A stretch of DNA of 64,000 bases from an uncultured Paraprevotella sp. (GCA_944320765.1 CALUIS010000004.1:93143-157142), one strand, 5' to 3'; counted from the first letter of the stretch, positions 1 through 9,430 are shown. The notes: generated from the sequence alone by a model not told the origin. Translations and numbers: made by a program.

Positions 1-453
1 GTTTATTATCTCATGGTGCCGCTCTTCACGACCGACGAGGCTTTGTGCGACCGCATCGAGGCCTTGGCCATGCAGGAGCGCTACGATGAGGCTTGCCGCG
101 ACATTGAGACCTTCTTCACCAATAAGCTCCGGGGGTATGATTCTACGCAGTTGCCCGTAAGTCCGGAAATGGTGGAGACTTACTACCGGAACGAGTCTCC
201 CTTGCATCCGTGGTATGAAAGCCAGATGAACGCGCGGCAGATGGCCTTCGTGCAGTGTGCCGTTGATTTCCGCCGCCGCGAGCTGCTGATGCAGGGCGGC
301 CGCTGGTTCGACATCAAGCGGTTCGACATCGAGGTGGCGCACGAGGCCTACCAGACGGGAGCCACGGACGTGCTTGTGCGTCGCGACCTGCGTCGTGCCG
401 TGCAGATTCCGCAAGAAGTGATATCTTATGGCATTGCGCCTAATCCGCGTTGA
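1..453 (+). CDS. SusD/RagB-family outer-membrane protein, C-terminal part (5' truncated)
   Basis: The reading frame is open from the first base, so the gene starts outside the window. The visible ~150 residues carry the pattern typical of the SusD/RagB C-terminus, including RRRELLMQGGRWFDIKR near residue 92 of the visible part. SusD-type lipoproteins sit on the outer membrane beside a SusC TonB-dependent transporter and capture ligand, so a susC homologue is expected upstream. The next genes (HExxH lipoprotein, DUF4302 lipoprotein) are common partners of this subtype. The ligand cannot be read from the sequence; the absence of a glycoside hydrolase here leaves a protein or peptide ligand possible. 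Confidence 0.85.
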   Translation, partial: VYYLMVPLFTTDEALCDRIEALAMQERYDEACRDIETFFTNKLRGYDSTQLPVSPEMVETYYRNESPLHPWYESQMNARQMAFVQCAVDFRRRELLMQGGRWFDIKRFDIEVAHEAYQTGATDVLVRRDLRRAVQIPQEVISYGIAPNPR

Positions 454-490
454 GGCGCGGCCATGTTTGTCCATTAAAAAGAACAGAAGA

Positions 491-1351
491 ATGAAAATGA
501 AGAAGATAATCCTGATGGCTGCGCTGTGCCTTCCTTTGCTGGCGGGATGCGACAAGGAAGATTTAGGCACGTCGGACATTCACGTACCTGTGTTCGACTA
601 CAATGCGCTGAGCCAAACCGACAAGTACATCTATGACAACTACACCGTGCCTTACAACATGGATGTCATCTACCGCTGGAACCAGGGCGACATGTCGTCC
701 GACGACATGCGGCGCAACCTCGTGCCACCCCGCGAGGAACAAGTGGAGCCGTTCCTGCAGATGATCAAGACCGTGTGGGTGGACACCTACGCCTCCGAGG
801 TGGGGGAGCAGACCCTCCGTTCCTATGTGCCCAAGGTACTCCTGCTGACGGGGAGCGCCAGTTACAACGACGACGGCAGCACCACCGAGGGTACGGCCGA
901 GGGCGGACGGCAGATCGTGCTTTATTCGGTGAACGACTTCGATTTCCAGTTGGACCAGATCATGTCTTATGCCCACGTGATGCACCATGAGTTCGCCCAC
1001 ATCCTTCACCAGACGGTGGAGTACGATACGGAGTTCGAGAATATCACTCCCGCTTATTCTTCCTCGTGGATGCAGATGAACGACGAGACGGCCCGTTCGC
1101 GTGGTTTCATCACGGCATACGCCTCGTCTAATGCCAACGAGGATTTTGCGGAGATGGTCTCGCAGATGCTCATCCGTTCCGCGGAGGATTGGAACGCGCT
1201 GGTGGAAGGAGCCGGAAACGCCGAGGCCGTGGCTGCCCTCAGGGCGAAGGAGGCTATCGTGTTGTCTTACATGAAGAACAACTGGGGCGTGGACATGCCG
1301 CAGTTCCAGACCAAGGTGGTGGCTGCCATTCAGGCTGCCGCACAGGATTGA
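491..1351 (+). CDS. Putative zinc metallohydrolase lipoprotein (HExxH, SusC/D-associated)
   Basis: This 286-residue protein starts with a lipoprotein signal (MKMKKIILMAALCLPLLAGC), so it is probably anchored to the outer membrane. The zinc-binding motif HEFAH lies at residues 166-170 in the context MHHEFAHILHQ, and a later NANEDFAEM segment could supply a further ligand. This matches the family of substrate-import-associated zinc metallohydrolase lipoproteins encoded beside TonB-dependent transporters. A start further upstream at 428 is possible but would put about 20 unlikely residues before the signal peptide. It lies 37 nt after the SusD gene, in the same orientation. Proteolytic activity is inferred from the motif. 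Confidence 0.82.
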   Translation: MKMKKIILMAALCLPLLAGCDKEDLGTSDIHVPVFDYNALSQTDKYIYDNYTVPYNMDVIYRWNQGDMSSDDMRRNLVPPREEQVEPFLQMIKTVWVDTYASEVGEQTLRSYVPKVLLLTGSASYNDDGSTTEGTAEGGRQIVLYSVNDFDFQLDQIMSYAHVMHHEFAHILHQTVEYDTEFENITPAYSSSWMQMNDETARSRGFITAYASSNANEDFAEMVSQMLIRSAEDWNALVEGAGNAEAVAALRAKEAIVLSYMKNNWGVDMPQFQTKVVAAIQAAAQD

Positions 1352-1366
1352 CAGTAAAGGAGAGAA

Positions 1367-2725
1367 ATGATGAAAATGCATACAGGTAAAATGTTTTTGG
1401 CGGCCGTATGGGCGGCCGGGATGTGCGTGGCGTGTGTGAACGAGGTGGACGATGTGTTCGACCGCAATGCCACTCAGCGCATAGAGGAAGCAATGGCCGA
1501 GTGTGATGCCGTGCTGCAGGATTCCGAGTTCGGCTGGCGTTTCGACTACACGCCTTCCAATGGCGCGATGGTGAATTATGTGATGCGTTTCCATGACGGG
1601 CGCGTCTCCATGGAGAATGCCGAGGGGGAGACTTCCGAATCCACCTACAAGGTGGTCAATGCCGAAGGCCCTGTGCTTTCGTTTGACACTTATTCCATCC
1701 TTCACGAACTGGCGGACCCGTCGGAGTATCCTTACGGGACCGGTCAGGGCGGCGAATTTGAGTTTGTGGTGGACCGCGTGACGGCGGACACGGTTTATGT
1801 GCGCGGGCGCAAGTCGGGCAGCAGTTTCAAGTTGTCGCGTGCTGCGGAAGGCGAGATTTATCGCGTGCGGCTCGAAGCTTCGATGGATGTGGACGGCGGG
1901 AAGGACATTGCCTTCTTCCACACCTTGCAGGTGGGCGGACAAGATGCCGCCACGCTCTTCCTCGGAACCGACAAGCGGAGTTTGGACGTGATGACGGCGG
2001 ACGAGCAGGTGCAGAATGTTCCGGTGGAATTTACCACGTCCGGGTTCCGTTTCTCCACGCCGGTGACGGCCGGAGGGGTTTCCGTTTCGGAGATGGAATG
2101 GGATAATGTGCGGAAAACATTTGTTTCGGCGGACGGGAGCGCACTGGTGGCCGAGGCTTCCACCAGTCCTTTCAGCATGGGGGCCACGGTGGACCAGCTT
2201 CTCTCCTCGCCTTATTACAAGATGAACGGCGCGAGCGCGTCCATTACCCTGCAGTTGCTGGAGTTTGCCAATGATTTCCCGGAGTGGCAGCGCACGGAGT
2301 TCTTCTTTGATGCCGATGCCGTGATAGACACACTGAAATATCAGGTGGATACGCAGGATCAGGTGACGGAACTGGGGCATGCGCAGGGACGGGATGTGCT
2401 GAATTCCATGAGCTTCGTGGTGAACAACACCTACGGCTTGCCGGAATGGGGCAACTTCACCGTGAAGCGCATTGAGAGGATGGATGCCGACGAGGCGACC
2501 TTCGTGGAAGGCATACGCAACGGCGCGCCGGCCAATTCGCTCAACCGCAACATCTTCTGCAAGAACATCAAGGGCGTCTTGTTCGACTCCCGCGGCGTGA
2601 CGGTCGTGCCCCGGGGCGGCATGTTCTACATCGTCTCCTCGTCCGACCCCAAGCGATGGCTGATTCTCCAGCCCCAGTCGCTTCCGCAGCCTGCCATGGT
2701 GATTCCCACCTTGGTGCGGCAATGA
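1367..2725 (+). CDS. DUF4302-type lipoprotein
   Basis: A 452-residue protein with a lipoprotein-like N-terminus ending near AGMCVACVNE, then the segment VFDRNATQRIEEAMAEC typical of DUF4302 proteins of Bacteroidota. Function is unknown; the family usually lies in SusC/D-type operons next to the HExxH lipoprotein, as here (15 nt after it). A second ATG three bases downstream could also serve as start. It is probably surface-exposed and helps bind or process the ligand of the transporter, but nothing in the sequence shows a catalytic site. Confidence 0.75.
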   Translation: MMKMHTGKMFLAAVWAAGMCVACVNEVDDVFDRNATQRIEEAMAECDAVLQDSEFGWRFDYTPSNGAMVNYVMRFHDGRVSMENAEGETSESTYKVVNAEGPVLSFDTYSILHELADPSEYPYGTGQGGEFEFVVDRVTADTVYVRGRKSGSSFKLSRAAEGEIYRVRLEASMDVDGGKDIAFFHTLQVGGQDAATLFLGTDKRSLDVMTADEQVQNVPVEFTTSGFRFSTPVTAGGVSVSEMEWDNVRKTFVSADGSALVAEASTSPFSMGATVDQLLSSPYYKMNGASASITLQLLEFANDFPEWQRTEFFFDADAVIDTLKYQVDTQDQVTELGHAQGRDVLNSMSFVVNNTYGLPEWGNFTVKRIERMDADEATFVEGIRNGAPANSLNRNIFCKNIKGVLFDSRGVTVVPRGGMFYIVSSSDPKRWLILQPQSLPQPAMVIPTLVRQ

Positions 2726-2758
2726 ACGCAGAGTAAGTTTAATCATAAATAGGAAAAG

Positions 2759-4141
2759 ATGAAGAAACAAGTATTATTGTTATGGGCATTGACGGGCGCG
2801 GCCATGTTGCCGGCCTATGCCCAGACGGGGTATGAGACCCGTCCTGTCGTGTTGGAACCGAAGAACGCGCCGGTGGCCAAACGGCAAACCGCGGCTGCCG
2901 CCGAGTATGCTTATCCGGTGGGACTCCGCAATCTGGGAATGATCAGCAGCGATGACAATGCTTGCTGCAGCTTCCTTTCGTTCAACACGGCAATCAATGG
3001 CGACGCCTACATGTGGGCTCCGATGAACGAAACCGTGACTTACGTGGACAATTCTTCGGTGTCGGCCGTGGATTACCATTGGTATCTGCCCGGGGCCGAC
3101 GCCACGGAATTGGAGACGCAGGATGCCGATGCCACCTATAACACGCCGGGAATTTACGATTTCCCCACCATGACGGTGAAGGACGGAGCAGGGCAGTCTT
3201 ACGAGTACACCGCTCCCGGCAAGCTGAAAGTGGGCGGAAAAGGAGAAATTTGCACCTCCAACATGCTGAAGCTCGGCACGGACATCAACGATCCGGCTAC
3301 CACGGCGGTCATCGCCGAACGCCCGTTCCGCGATGGCGGCTGGTTGGGCGGCACGAACTCCATGGACCTGGTAGGCTATGGCAACCTGTTCATGATAGCC
3401 CATCCCGACGCTTCCATCACCGGTGTGCGGGCTTACCTGCCCGAAGTACCCATTTATGAGCCGGGCGATTCGCTGATCATGCAAATCTGGTATCCTTACC
3501 AGACCGAGACCAGCATCCAGCTGATGGGCCTGCCCTTGGAGGGCGTCATCCTGCGCATGAGCGAAATCAAGGAGACGTCCGACACGAAGCTGAAGAAGGC
3601 GGCCGTGGCCGAGTTCAACCTGGCCAAGCCGTTGAAGATATCGGACAAGCCTTTCTTCTTTGTGACCATAGAGGGCTTCGGCCACGACCCTTCCAAGCAG
3701 ACGTTCCGCCTGAGCATCGACATCAAGCCGGTGGAGATGGACGACGCTTCACTCGGCAACCTTCTGGCCCACAATTCTTATTGCCGCCGCGAGGGATTCT
3801 CGGACTACCTGCAGCCTATCAACTATTTCGGGGGCATGCCGGGAGAATCGTTCATGATTTGCCCCGTGATAGACACGCACACTCCCGAAGGTTCGGGCAT
3901 CGAGGGAACGCAAGCGTTGAAGCCCGCCCGCGCTGCCTATGAAGGCGGGGTGCTGTCGCTCTATTCCGAGGGCGCCGAACAGGCGGTGGTCTACAACGTG
4001 GCCGGAGCGCACGTGGTGGAGACCGGTTTGCAGGACGGCAGCGCCAGCGTGCCGGCTCGTTTGGGCAAGGGCGTCTATCTGGTGCGCTTCCTGAAGGGCG
4101 GCAAGGTGTCGGGCGCGGCCAAGTTGTTGTGTAATGAATAA
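2759..4141 (+). CDS. Secreted PKD-like protein with C-terminal sorting-like cassette
   Basis: A 460-residue protein with a cleavable signal peptide (cleavage likely after LPAYA, about residue 21). Residues ~80-160 look like a PKD-type beta sandwich: 'YHWYLPGADA' followed by 'NTPGIYDFPTMTVKDGAG'. The last ~75 residues (GGVLSLYSEGAEQAVVYNV, then LGKGVYLVRFLKGGKV) resemble the Por/type IX sorting-tail pattern. The protein probably acts outside the cell or on its surface with the upstream lipoproteins. No catalytic motif was seen and the exact role is unknown. Confidence 0.65.
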   Translation: MKKQVLLLWALTGAAMLPAYAQTGYETRPVVLEPKNAPVAKRQTAAAAEYAYPVGLRNLGMISSDDNACCSFLSFNTAINGDAYMWAPMNETVTYVDNSSVSAVDYHWYLPGADATELETQDADATYNTPGIYDFPTMTVKDGAGQSYEYTAPGKLKVGGKGEICTSNMLKLGTDINDPATTAVIAERPFRDGGWLGGTNSMDLVGYGNLFMIAHPDASITGVRAYLPEVPIYEPGDSLIMQIWYPYQTETSIQLMGLPLEGVILRMSEIKETSDTKLKKAAVAEFNLAKPLKISDKPFFFVTIEGFGHDPSKQTFRLSIDIKPVEMDDASLGNLLAHNSYCRREGFSDYLQPINYFGGMPGESFMICPVIDTHTPEGSGIEGTQALKPARAAYEGGVLSLYSEGAEQAVVYNVAGAHVVETGLQDGSASVPARLGKGVYLVRFLKGGKVSGAAKLLCNE

Positions 4142-4166
4142 ACAAGAGTTATAACTTTAAAAAGGA

Positions 4167-5672
4167 ATGAACATGAAAAAGTTTACTAAGTTATGTGTGG
4201 CAGCCTGCGCCTTGTTGGCCGGGACTGCTGCTTTTGCCGACGACCATGTGTGGAAGTTCGTGACGACCGGTGATGCCACGACGTATGCCATTCGCAACGA
4301 CGGCACGTTGTGGGCATGGGGCTGGAATGAGAAAGGCCAAACCGGCAACAGCATCTCCGAGCGTTCGGCCGTGCCGACCCTGACCGATGCGAGCCGTGCG
4401 TGGAAAAAGGTAGTGGGCGGCAAGGCCTACGGGTTCTTCCTGGCCGAGGACGGCTCTTTGTGGGCTGCAGGCACACAGGAGCAAGGTGTGCAAGGCGTGG
4501 GCGACGGCATGGACCATAAGGTGCTGACGCGCATCGGCACCGATAACGACTGGGCCGACATGACTTGCTCCCGTTTCTAGGGCTACAGCGGCTTTGCCAT
4601 CAAGACCAACGGCACGCTGTGGGCCTGGGGCGAGAATTCTGGCGCTCAGTTGGGCATCGGCAACATTCAGACACAAATAACTCCGGTCCAGGTCGGGACG
4701 GATGCAGACTGGGCGCAGGTGGCTGCCGGATGCTCTTCTGTCTTGGCCCTCAAGAAAGATGGCTCTTTGTGGGGATGGGGACGGAACCTGAAAGGTGAAT
4801 TGTTCGGCTGCGAAGGCCGGCAGACAACTCCTGTCCGCCTGGGCGATGCCAACGACTGGACACAGGTGGCCGTGATAGACTACCGCGCTTATGGGGTGAA
4901 GGCCGACGGCACGCTGTGGGCCTGGGGCGACAACTCTGAGAACCTTTTGGGCTTCAACACTTCCTCGCATGAAGAGACCACGTCTGAGGGCAACCCCGTG
5001 GATGTGATAGACGAGAGCGAAGTGGCAGAACCGCGGCAGGTGACGGCTATCGAAGGAAAGGTATTTGCGCTGTCCGGCTGCGAGAACACGCTGAGCGTGG
5101 GCACGGGCAACGAAGGCGTTATCGATCAGATCTGGATGCTGGGCACTAACACGGACGGTGCGCTGGGCGACGGCGAAGGACTGGGCACCGGCAGCAAGAA
5201 TATTCCGTTCGCTACCGTTCCGGTGCATCCTTCCTTGAGGAGCGGCTTGCAGTTCTCCGGCATGTCCAGCGGGCAGATTTACACGATGGTGCTCACTACG
5301 GAAGGCGACATCTGGGGCTGGGGCTGCAATCGTGGCGGCCAGTTGGGTGACGAGACCCGTTCCGACCAGTTGCAGGTGGCATACGAGGTGAAGCCCACGC
5401 TCATCAATTGCCCGCAGGATGAAATCGAGCTGTCTGTGGACGGCGTGGAGGGCAAGGCTGAAGCTGCTGTCGCTTTCGACGGCCGGACGCTGTCCCTGCA
5501 GGCTGACGGCCGTCTGACTTCCGCCGTGGTCTATGGCATGGGCGGCCAGGCCGTGATGATCCTGCCTGTGTCGGCTTCATCATGGAACGTGTCGGCCCTG
5601 TCCGCAGGCGTGTATGCGGCCCGTTTCGTAGTGGACGGCGCGGCCATGGCCTACAAGTTCGCGGTGAAATAA
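4167..5672 (+). pseudogene. RCC1-repeat secreted protein interrupted by an in-frame amber codon
   Basis: The frame opens with a signal peptide (MNMKKFTKLCVAACALLAGTAAFA) and RCC1-type repeats with the signature 'DGTLWAWG'. It is stopped by TAG at 4578-4580 after residue 137. The same frame then continues without a shift to 5672 with further repeats ('KTNGTLWAWGEN', 'KKDGSLWGWGRN', 'KADGTLWAWGDN') and a C-terminal cassette ending SAGVYAARFVVDG. Without the stop the protein would have 501 residues and about seven blades' worth of repeats. A single CAG-to-TAG change would explain it. Either the gene is broken, the stop is read through, or the base is a sequencing error. Confidence 0.75.
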
Positions 5673-5697
5673 AGTGGGATATTAAAGATAGAAAACC

Positions 5698-8600
5698 ATG
5701 AGAAAGATATATAAGGGAATCAGTTCCCTGATAATGACGGCATTTTGTGCGCTGGGAGCCAGCGCACAAAATGCCGTGTCCGTCCCGGCGGACGACATCC
5801 CGTCCTCGTTGAAAGACGCGACGGAGATTACGCTGACGGGCGAGTGGGGAACTTCTGAGTTCGGCCAGCTGAAGGCGGCGTTAGGTACGAATGTTATTAT
5901 GGGTTCCAATACCACTTTGACAAAGCTGGATATGAGCAAGGCTACGATAGCCGAAGGCACTTCGTTGTACGTCAGTGCAGGGTTTAGCAGCAACGGTGCT
6001 TTCATCAACTGCAAGAGTCTGAAGGAAGTGGTGATGCCTGCGGCAGCGGAGGCGGCCAAATTTACCAAATTTCAAAATGCTTTCCAGAACTGTGTGGCTT
6101 TGGAGACCATTGACCTGAGCGGCCTGGCGAACGTTACGACGTTCAACATGGCGTTCTACGGCTGCGCGGCCCTGCAGCAGGCCGACCTCTCCACGAACAC
6201 GGCGGCTGTGACTTCCAGCGCGTGGACTTCGGCCTTCGAGGGTTGCGCCGCTTTGACGGAAGTGAAGCTGCCCGCCGGTTTTGTTTCCACGAACGGTGTG
6301 TTTGCAGATTGTACGGCCCTGCAGACGCTGGACTGGACAGCCTGCACGGCGACGGAAGCCCCCGAACTTTATGTTGATATGTTGGAGGGCGTGGAGCTTT
6401 CCGGCGTGACGCTGAAGCTGAACCACGAGCAGTATGTGCTTTTCGCCGCCGATGCGGAAGGCTGGGCGCAGCTGAAGCTGGAGGACCAGAATCCCGAACC
6501 CGAACCTGAACCGGAGCCTTCCACGGAATATACGGTATCCGCCGACGACATCCCCTCTTCGCTGAAGGACGCCACGGTCATTACTTTGACGGGCGAATGG
6601 GGCAACTCGGAGTTCAGCCAGCTGAAGACGGCTTTGGGTATGTCCGGCTTTATGGTCTCGCCCAACACTACGTTGGAGAAGGTGGACATGACTCAGGCTA
6701 CGATAGCCGAAGGCACTTCGTTACTTATTAGCGGTGGCTTGTCTTCCAATGGCTTGTTCTTCAATTGTAAGGCCCTGAAGGAAGTGGTGATGCCGGCGGC
6801 AACTGAGGCGGCCAAGTTCACCTCGTTTGAGAAGGCCTTCTCTGGCTGTGCGGCTTTGGAGACCATCGACCTGAGCGGCTTGACGAACGTGGCGACCTTC
6901 AACAACGCGTTCTACGGCTGCACGAGCCTGAAGGCGGTTGACCTCTCCACGAACACGGCGGCTGTGACTTCCGGCGCGTGGACTTCGGCCTTCGAGGATT
7001 GCGCCGCGTTGACGGAAGTGAAGCTGCCCGCCGGATTCGTCCCCACGGAGAAGGTGTTCTCGGGCTGCACGGCCCTGCAGACGCTGGACTGGACGGCCTG
7101 CACGGCCACGGAGGAAGCCCCCGTCTTCTATGCCGGCATGTTGGAGGGCGTGGAGCTTTCCGGCGTGACGCTGAAGCTGAACCACGAGCAGTATGTGCTT
7201 TTCGCCGCCGATGCGGAGGGCTGGGCGCAGCTGAAACTGGAGGACCAGAATCCCGAACCCGAACCTGAACCGGAGCCTTCCACTGAATATACGGTGGCGG
7301 CCGACGACATTCCCTCTTCGCTGAAGGATGCCACGGTGGTGACGCTGACGGGCGAGTGGGACGGCGACAAGCTGAACCTGCTTTCCATCGCTTTGGGCAA
7401 CAACGGCGGTATCTTGCCCACACCGAACGCCACGCTTGAGAAACTCGACATGAGCGCGGCCACGATAGCCGAAGGCACTTCGCTCCGCCGTTCCGGCATC
7501 AAGGAGTACGGCATCTTCAACAACTGCACGGCCCTTGCGGAAGTGGTGATGCCGACGGCAGAGGAAGCGGCCAAGTTCACCGACTTCGGCCTGGCGTTCC
7601 AAGGTTGTTCCGCGCTGGCGGCCATCGACTTGACCGGTTGCTCGGGCGTCACTTCGCTGGAGAACGCGTTCTCGGGCTGTTCTGCGCTGACGGCGGCTGA
7701 CCTTTCGGCCATGACGGCTTTGGAGAACACGGACGGCGCGTTCGAGGACTGCGAGGCCTTGGCTTCTGTGGTGCTTCCCGCACAGTTCCCCGTGGGCGAC
7801 AACACCTTCGCCTACTGCAATGCCCTGACCGCCATCGACTGGACGGCCTTCGCGGGAACGGAAGTTCCCGAACTCGGACGGAAATTCTTCATGGGCGTGG
7901 ACGACCTGAAGGCCATCTCCCTCTCGCTCACGTATGAGGCTTGGAAGCTCTTCTCCGCCGACGAAGACTGGAGCGGGCTGACGCTGGTGAACACGGAGCC
8001 GGAGAAGGTGACTGACTTTACAGTGGACGCTTCGGAGGCGGCCGACCTGAACAGCCTGAAACGCGCCGTGACCCTGACGCTGACAGGCGAGTGGGACGGC
8101 GATGCACTGAACTTCCTTTCGATGGCTTTGGGCAACAATGGCATCGGTAATCCGGTGAATGCCACGCTCGAGAAAGTGGATATGAGTGCGGCCATCATCG
8201 CTGAAGGCACGGAACTTTATCGTCATGAATACTTGGAATATGGCATCTTTAACCGTTGCACGGCCTTGAAGGAGGTTATCCTTCCGGCGGCAGAGGAAGC
8301 AGCCAAGTTCACGAACCTGACCAAGGCGTTCGAGGGCTGCACGTCGCTGGCTGACATCGACCTGAGCCTCCTGACGGGCGCCACGGACATCGAATACGCC
8401 TTCAGCGGCACGGCCATCACGAAGGCCGACTTGTCGGGCTGCACGTCGCTGGGTAGCACGGTGAGCGCCTTCGAGGGCTGCGCGGCCCTGGAGAAGGTGA
8501 CGCTGCCGGCCTGCTTCGTGGCGGACAATAACACGTTCGCCGACTGCGTGGCTTTGGATTCCATCGACTTCACGGCCTGGAAGGATGCCACGGCGGCACC

Positions 8601-8901
8601 CGCCTGCAAGGGCAACACCTTTGCCGGGCTGGACGATCCCGCGACGGTGACGCTCAAGGTGGACGCCACGTGCCATGAGGTGTTCGAGGCGGACAGCCGT
8701 TGGGGCGACTTCAACATCGTCTACGACGGCAAACCGGACGGCGTACGGGGCGTGCGGGCCGCTGACGGCGGCGTACCCGTGACGGTCTATACCGTGGACG
8801 GTCATCTGGTGGGTACTTTCACTGCCGGCGAGGACTGGACCTGCGGTTTGAAGCCCGGCCTCTACATCGCGAACGGGCGCAAGGTGGCCGTGGGCCGCTG
8901 A
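5698..8901 (+). CDS. BspA-like (LRR_5-type) secreted protein with four tandem modules
   Basis: A 1067-residue protein with a signal peptide (cleavage after GASA, residue 23). Four modules of about 235-250 residues begin near residues 28, 278, 530 and 771, each opening with 'DIPSSLKDAT' or a relative. Each holds BspA-type leucine-rich repeats ('NCKSLKEVVMPA', 'GCAALETIDLSG'). Modules 1-2 and 2-3 are joined by acidic EPEPEPEPS linkers. The C-terminus ends in a GLKPGLYIANGRKV tail like other BspA-like proteins of the order. Such proteins are usually surface adhesins or ligand binders. Modules 1 and 2 are nearly identical at DNA level over long stretches, a sign of recent duplication or gene conversion. 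Confidence 0.8.
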   Translation: MRKIYKGISSLIMTAFCALGASAQNAVSVPADDIPSSLKDATEITLTGEWGTSEFGQLKAALGTNVIMGSNTTLTKLDMSKATIAEGTSLYVSAGFSSNGAFINCKSLKEVVMPAAAEAAKFTKFQNAFQNCVALETIDLSGLANVTTFNMAFYGCAALQQADLSTNTAAVTSSAWTSAFEGCAALTEVKLPAGFVSTNGVFADCTALQTLDWTACTATEAPELYVDMLEGVELSGVTLKLNHEQYVLFAADAEGWAQLKLEDQNPEPEPEPEPSTEYTVSADDIPSSLKDATVITLTGEWGNSEFSQLKTALGMSGFMVSPNTTLEKVDMTQATIAEGTSLLISGGLSSNGLFFNCKALKEVVMPAATEAAKFTSFEKAFSGCAALETIDLSGLTNVATFNNAFYGCTSLKAVDLSTNTAAVTSGAWTSAFEDCAALTEVKLPAGFVPTEKVFSGCTALQTLDWTACTATEEAPVFYAGMLEGVELSGVTLKLNHEQYVLFAADAEGWAQLKLEDQNPEPEPEPEPSTEYTVAADDIPSSLKDATVVTLTGEWDGDKLNLLSIALGNNGGILPTPNATLEKLDMSAATIAEGTSLRRSGIKEYGIFNNCTALAEVVMPTAEEAAKFTDFGLAFQGCSALAAIDLTGCSGVTSLENAFSGCSALTAADLSAMTALENTDGAFEDCEALASVVLPAQFPVGDNTFAYCNALTAIDWTAFAGTEVPELGRKFFMGVDDLKAISLSLTYEAWKLFSADEDWSGLTLVNTEPEKVTDFTVDASEAADLNSLKRAVTLTLTGEWDGDALNFLSMALGNNGIGNPVNATLEKVDMSAAIIAEGTELYRHEYLEYGIFNRCTALKEVILPAAEEAAKFTNLTKAFEGCTSLADIDLSLLTGATDIEYAFSGTAITKADLSGCTSLGSTVSAFEGCAALEKVTLPACFVADNNTFADCVALDSIDFTAWKDATAAPACKGNTFAGLDDPATVTLKVDATCHEVFEADSRWGDFNIVYDGKPDGVRGVRAADGGVPVTVYTVDGHLVGTFTAGEDWTCGLKPGLYIANGRKVAVGR
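5738..5776 (+). repeat. Perfect 18-bp inverted repeat inside the signal-peptide codons
   Basis: The arm 5738-5755 (CGGCATTTTGTGCGCTGG) is followed by the three bases GAG and then by its exact reverse complement at 5759-5776. As RNA it would form a very stable hairpin starting 40 nt inside the coding region. The encoded residues (TAFCALGASAQNAV) form a normal signal-peptide end. Confidence 0.9.
6379..7285 (+). repeat. Direct repeat with 759-bp period within the BspA-like gene
   Basis: The stretch 6379-6525 recurs almost unchanged at 7138-7284, an offset of 759 bp (253 codons). The preceding ~230 bp of each module are also very similar (for example the codons for STNTAAVTS at about 6190 and 6949). 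The repeat covers the end of module 1 or 2 and the EPEPEPEPS linker. Confidence 0.85.
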
Positions 8902-8927
8902 CGCGCCAGGCATAAAAGGCAATAAGG

Positions 8928-8969
8928 AAACCGTGCAGGCGGCGGGACAGTCCGCCCCTGCACGGTTTC
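8928..8969 (+). terminator. Terminator hairpin after the BspA-like gene
   Basis: AAACCGTGCAGG at 8928-8939 pairs with CCTGCACGGTTT at 8957-8968, with GC-rich bases between. It begins 26 nt after the stop codon and is followed by a short T-rich tract. Confidence 0.8.
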
Positions 8970-8984
8970 TTTGTGCGTGGTCTG

Positions 8985-9430
8985 ACACTTTGTCAAAATG
9001 TCACGCGGGATGCGCGAGAATCGCGTATTTCGGCCCGTCGGGGGCCACCGTGGGAAATACGGGCGTGGTTCGCAAGGAGGGAATGGCCGGAGTGTAAGCT
9101 TTCCCGCGTATTTGCTTTCGTTTGGCTGCGTCTGCGGGGAGGCGTGGCGCACAAGTCCGGAGAGGGTGCCGGGGAAAGGGCGGGGACGCTTTCTTTTTGT
9201 CATGCCGTCCAAGTGTCCGGAAGCGTCTGTTCTGGAGCGGGAAACGGCTTTCCCGCCTTCTGTTTTTCCGTTTTCCGTACATTTTTCCGCCGCTTTGCAG
9301 GACGCTTTCCGTTTCTTTGCGGCAAGAAAGAATTTTCTTTCAGCAAAGACGGACATTTCTTTCAGCAAAGAAAACCGTATTTTGGCGGGAAAATGCGCGT
9401 ATATGACAGTTCTCGCCCCTGTTTTTTAAC
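8985..9430 (+). repeat. Intergenic repeat element, copy A (between convergent genes)
   Basis: The 637-bp gap between the BspA-like gene and the convergent flippase gene holds no convincing gene. It shares colinear blocks with copy B (36000-36440, opposite strand). Block 1 is GCGAGAATCGCGTATTT at 9014-9030, followed by GGAAATACG at ~9053. Block 2 is CAGCAAAGACG at 9341, followed by ATTTCTTTCAGCAAAGAAA at about 9354 and GGCGG at ~9384. Open frames cross it on both strands, but none has a good start signal or a recognised family. Confidence 0.7.

Noticed and set aside
563..2770. 735-residue open frame on the minus strand
   Set aside because: It lies antisense to the HExxH and DUF4302 lipoprotein genes, is rich in H/R/G, has no family signature, and is explained by high GC content.
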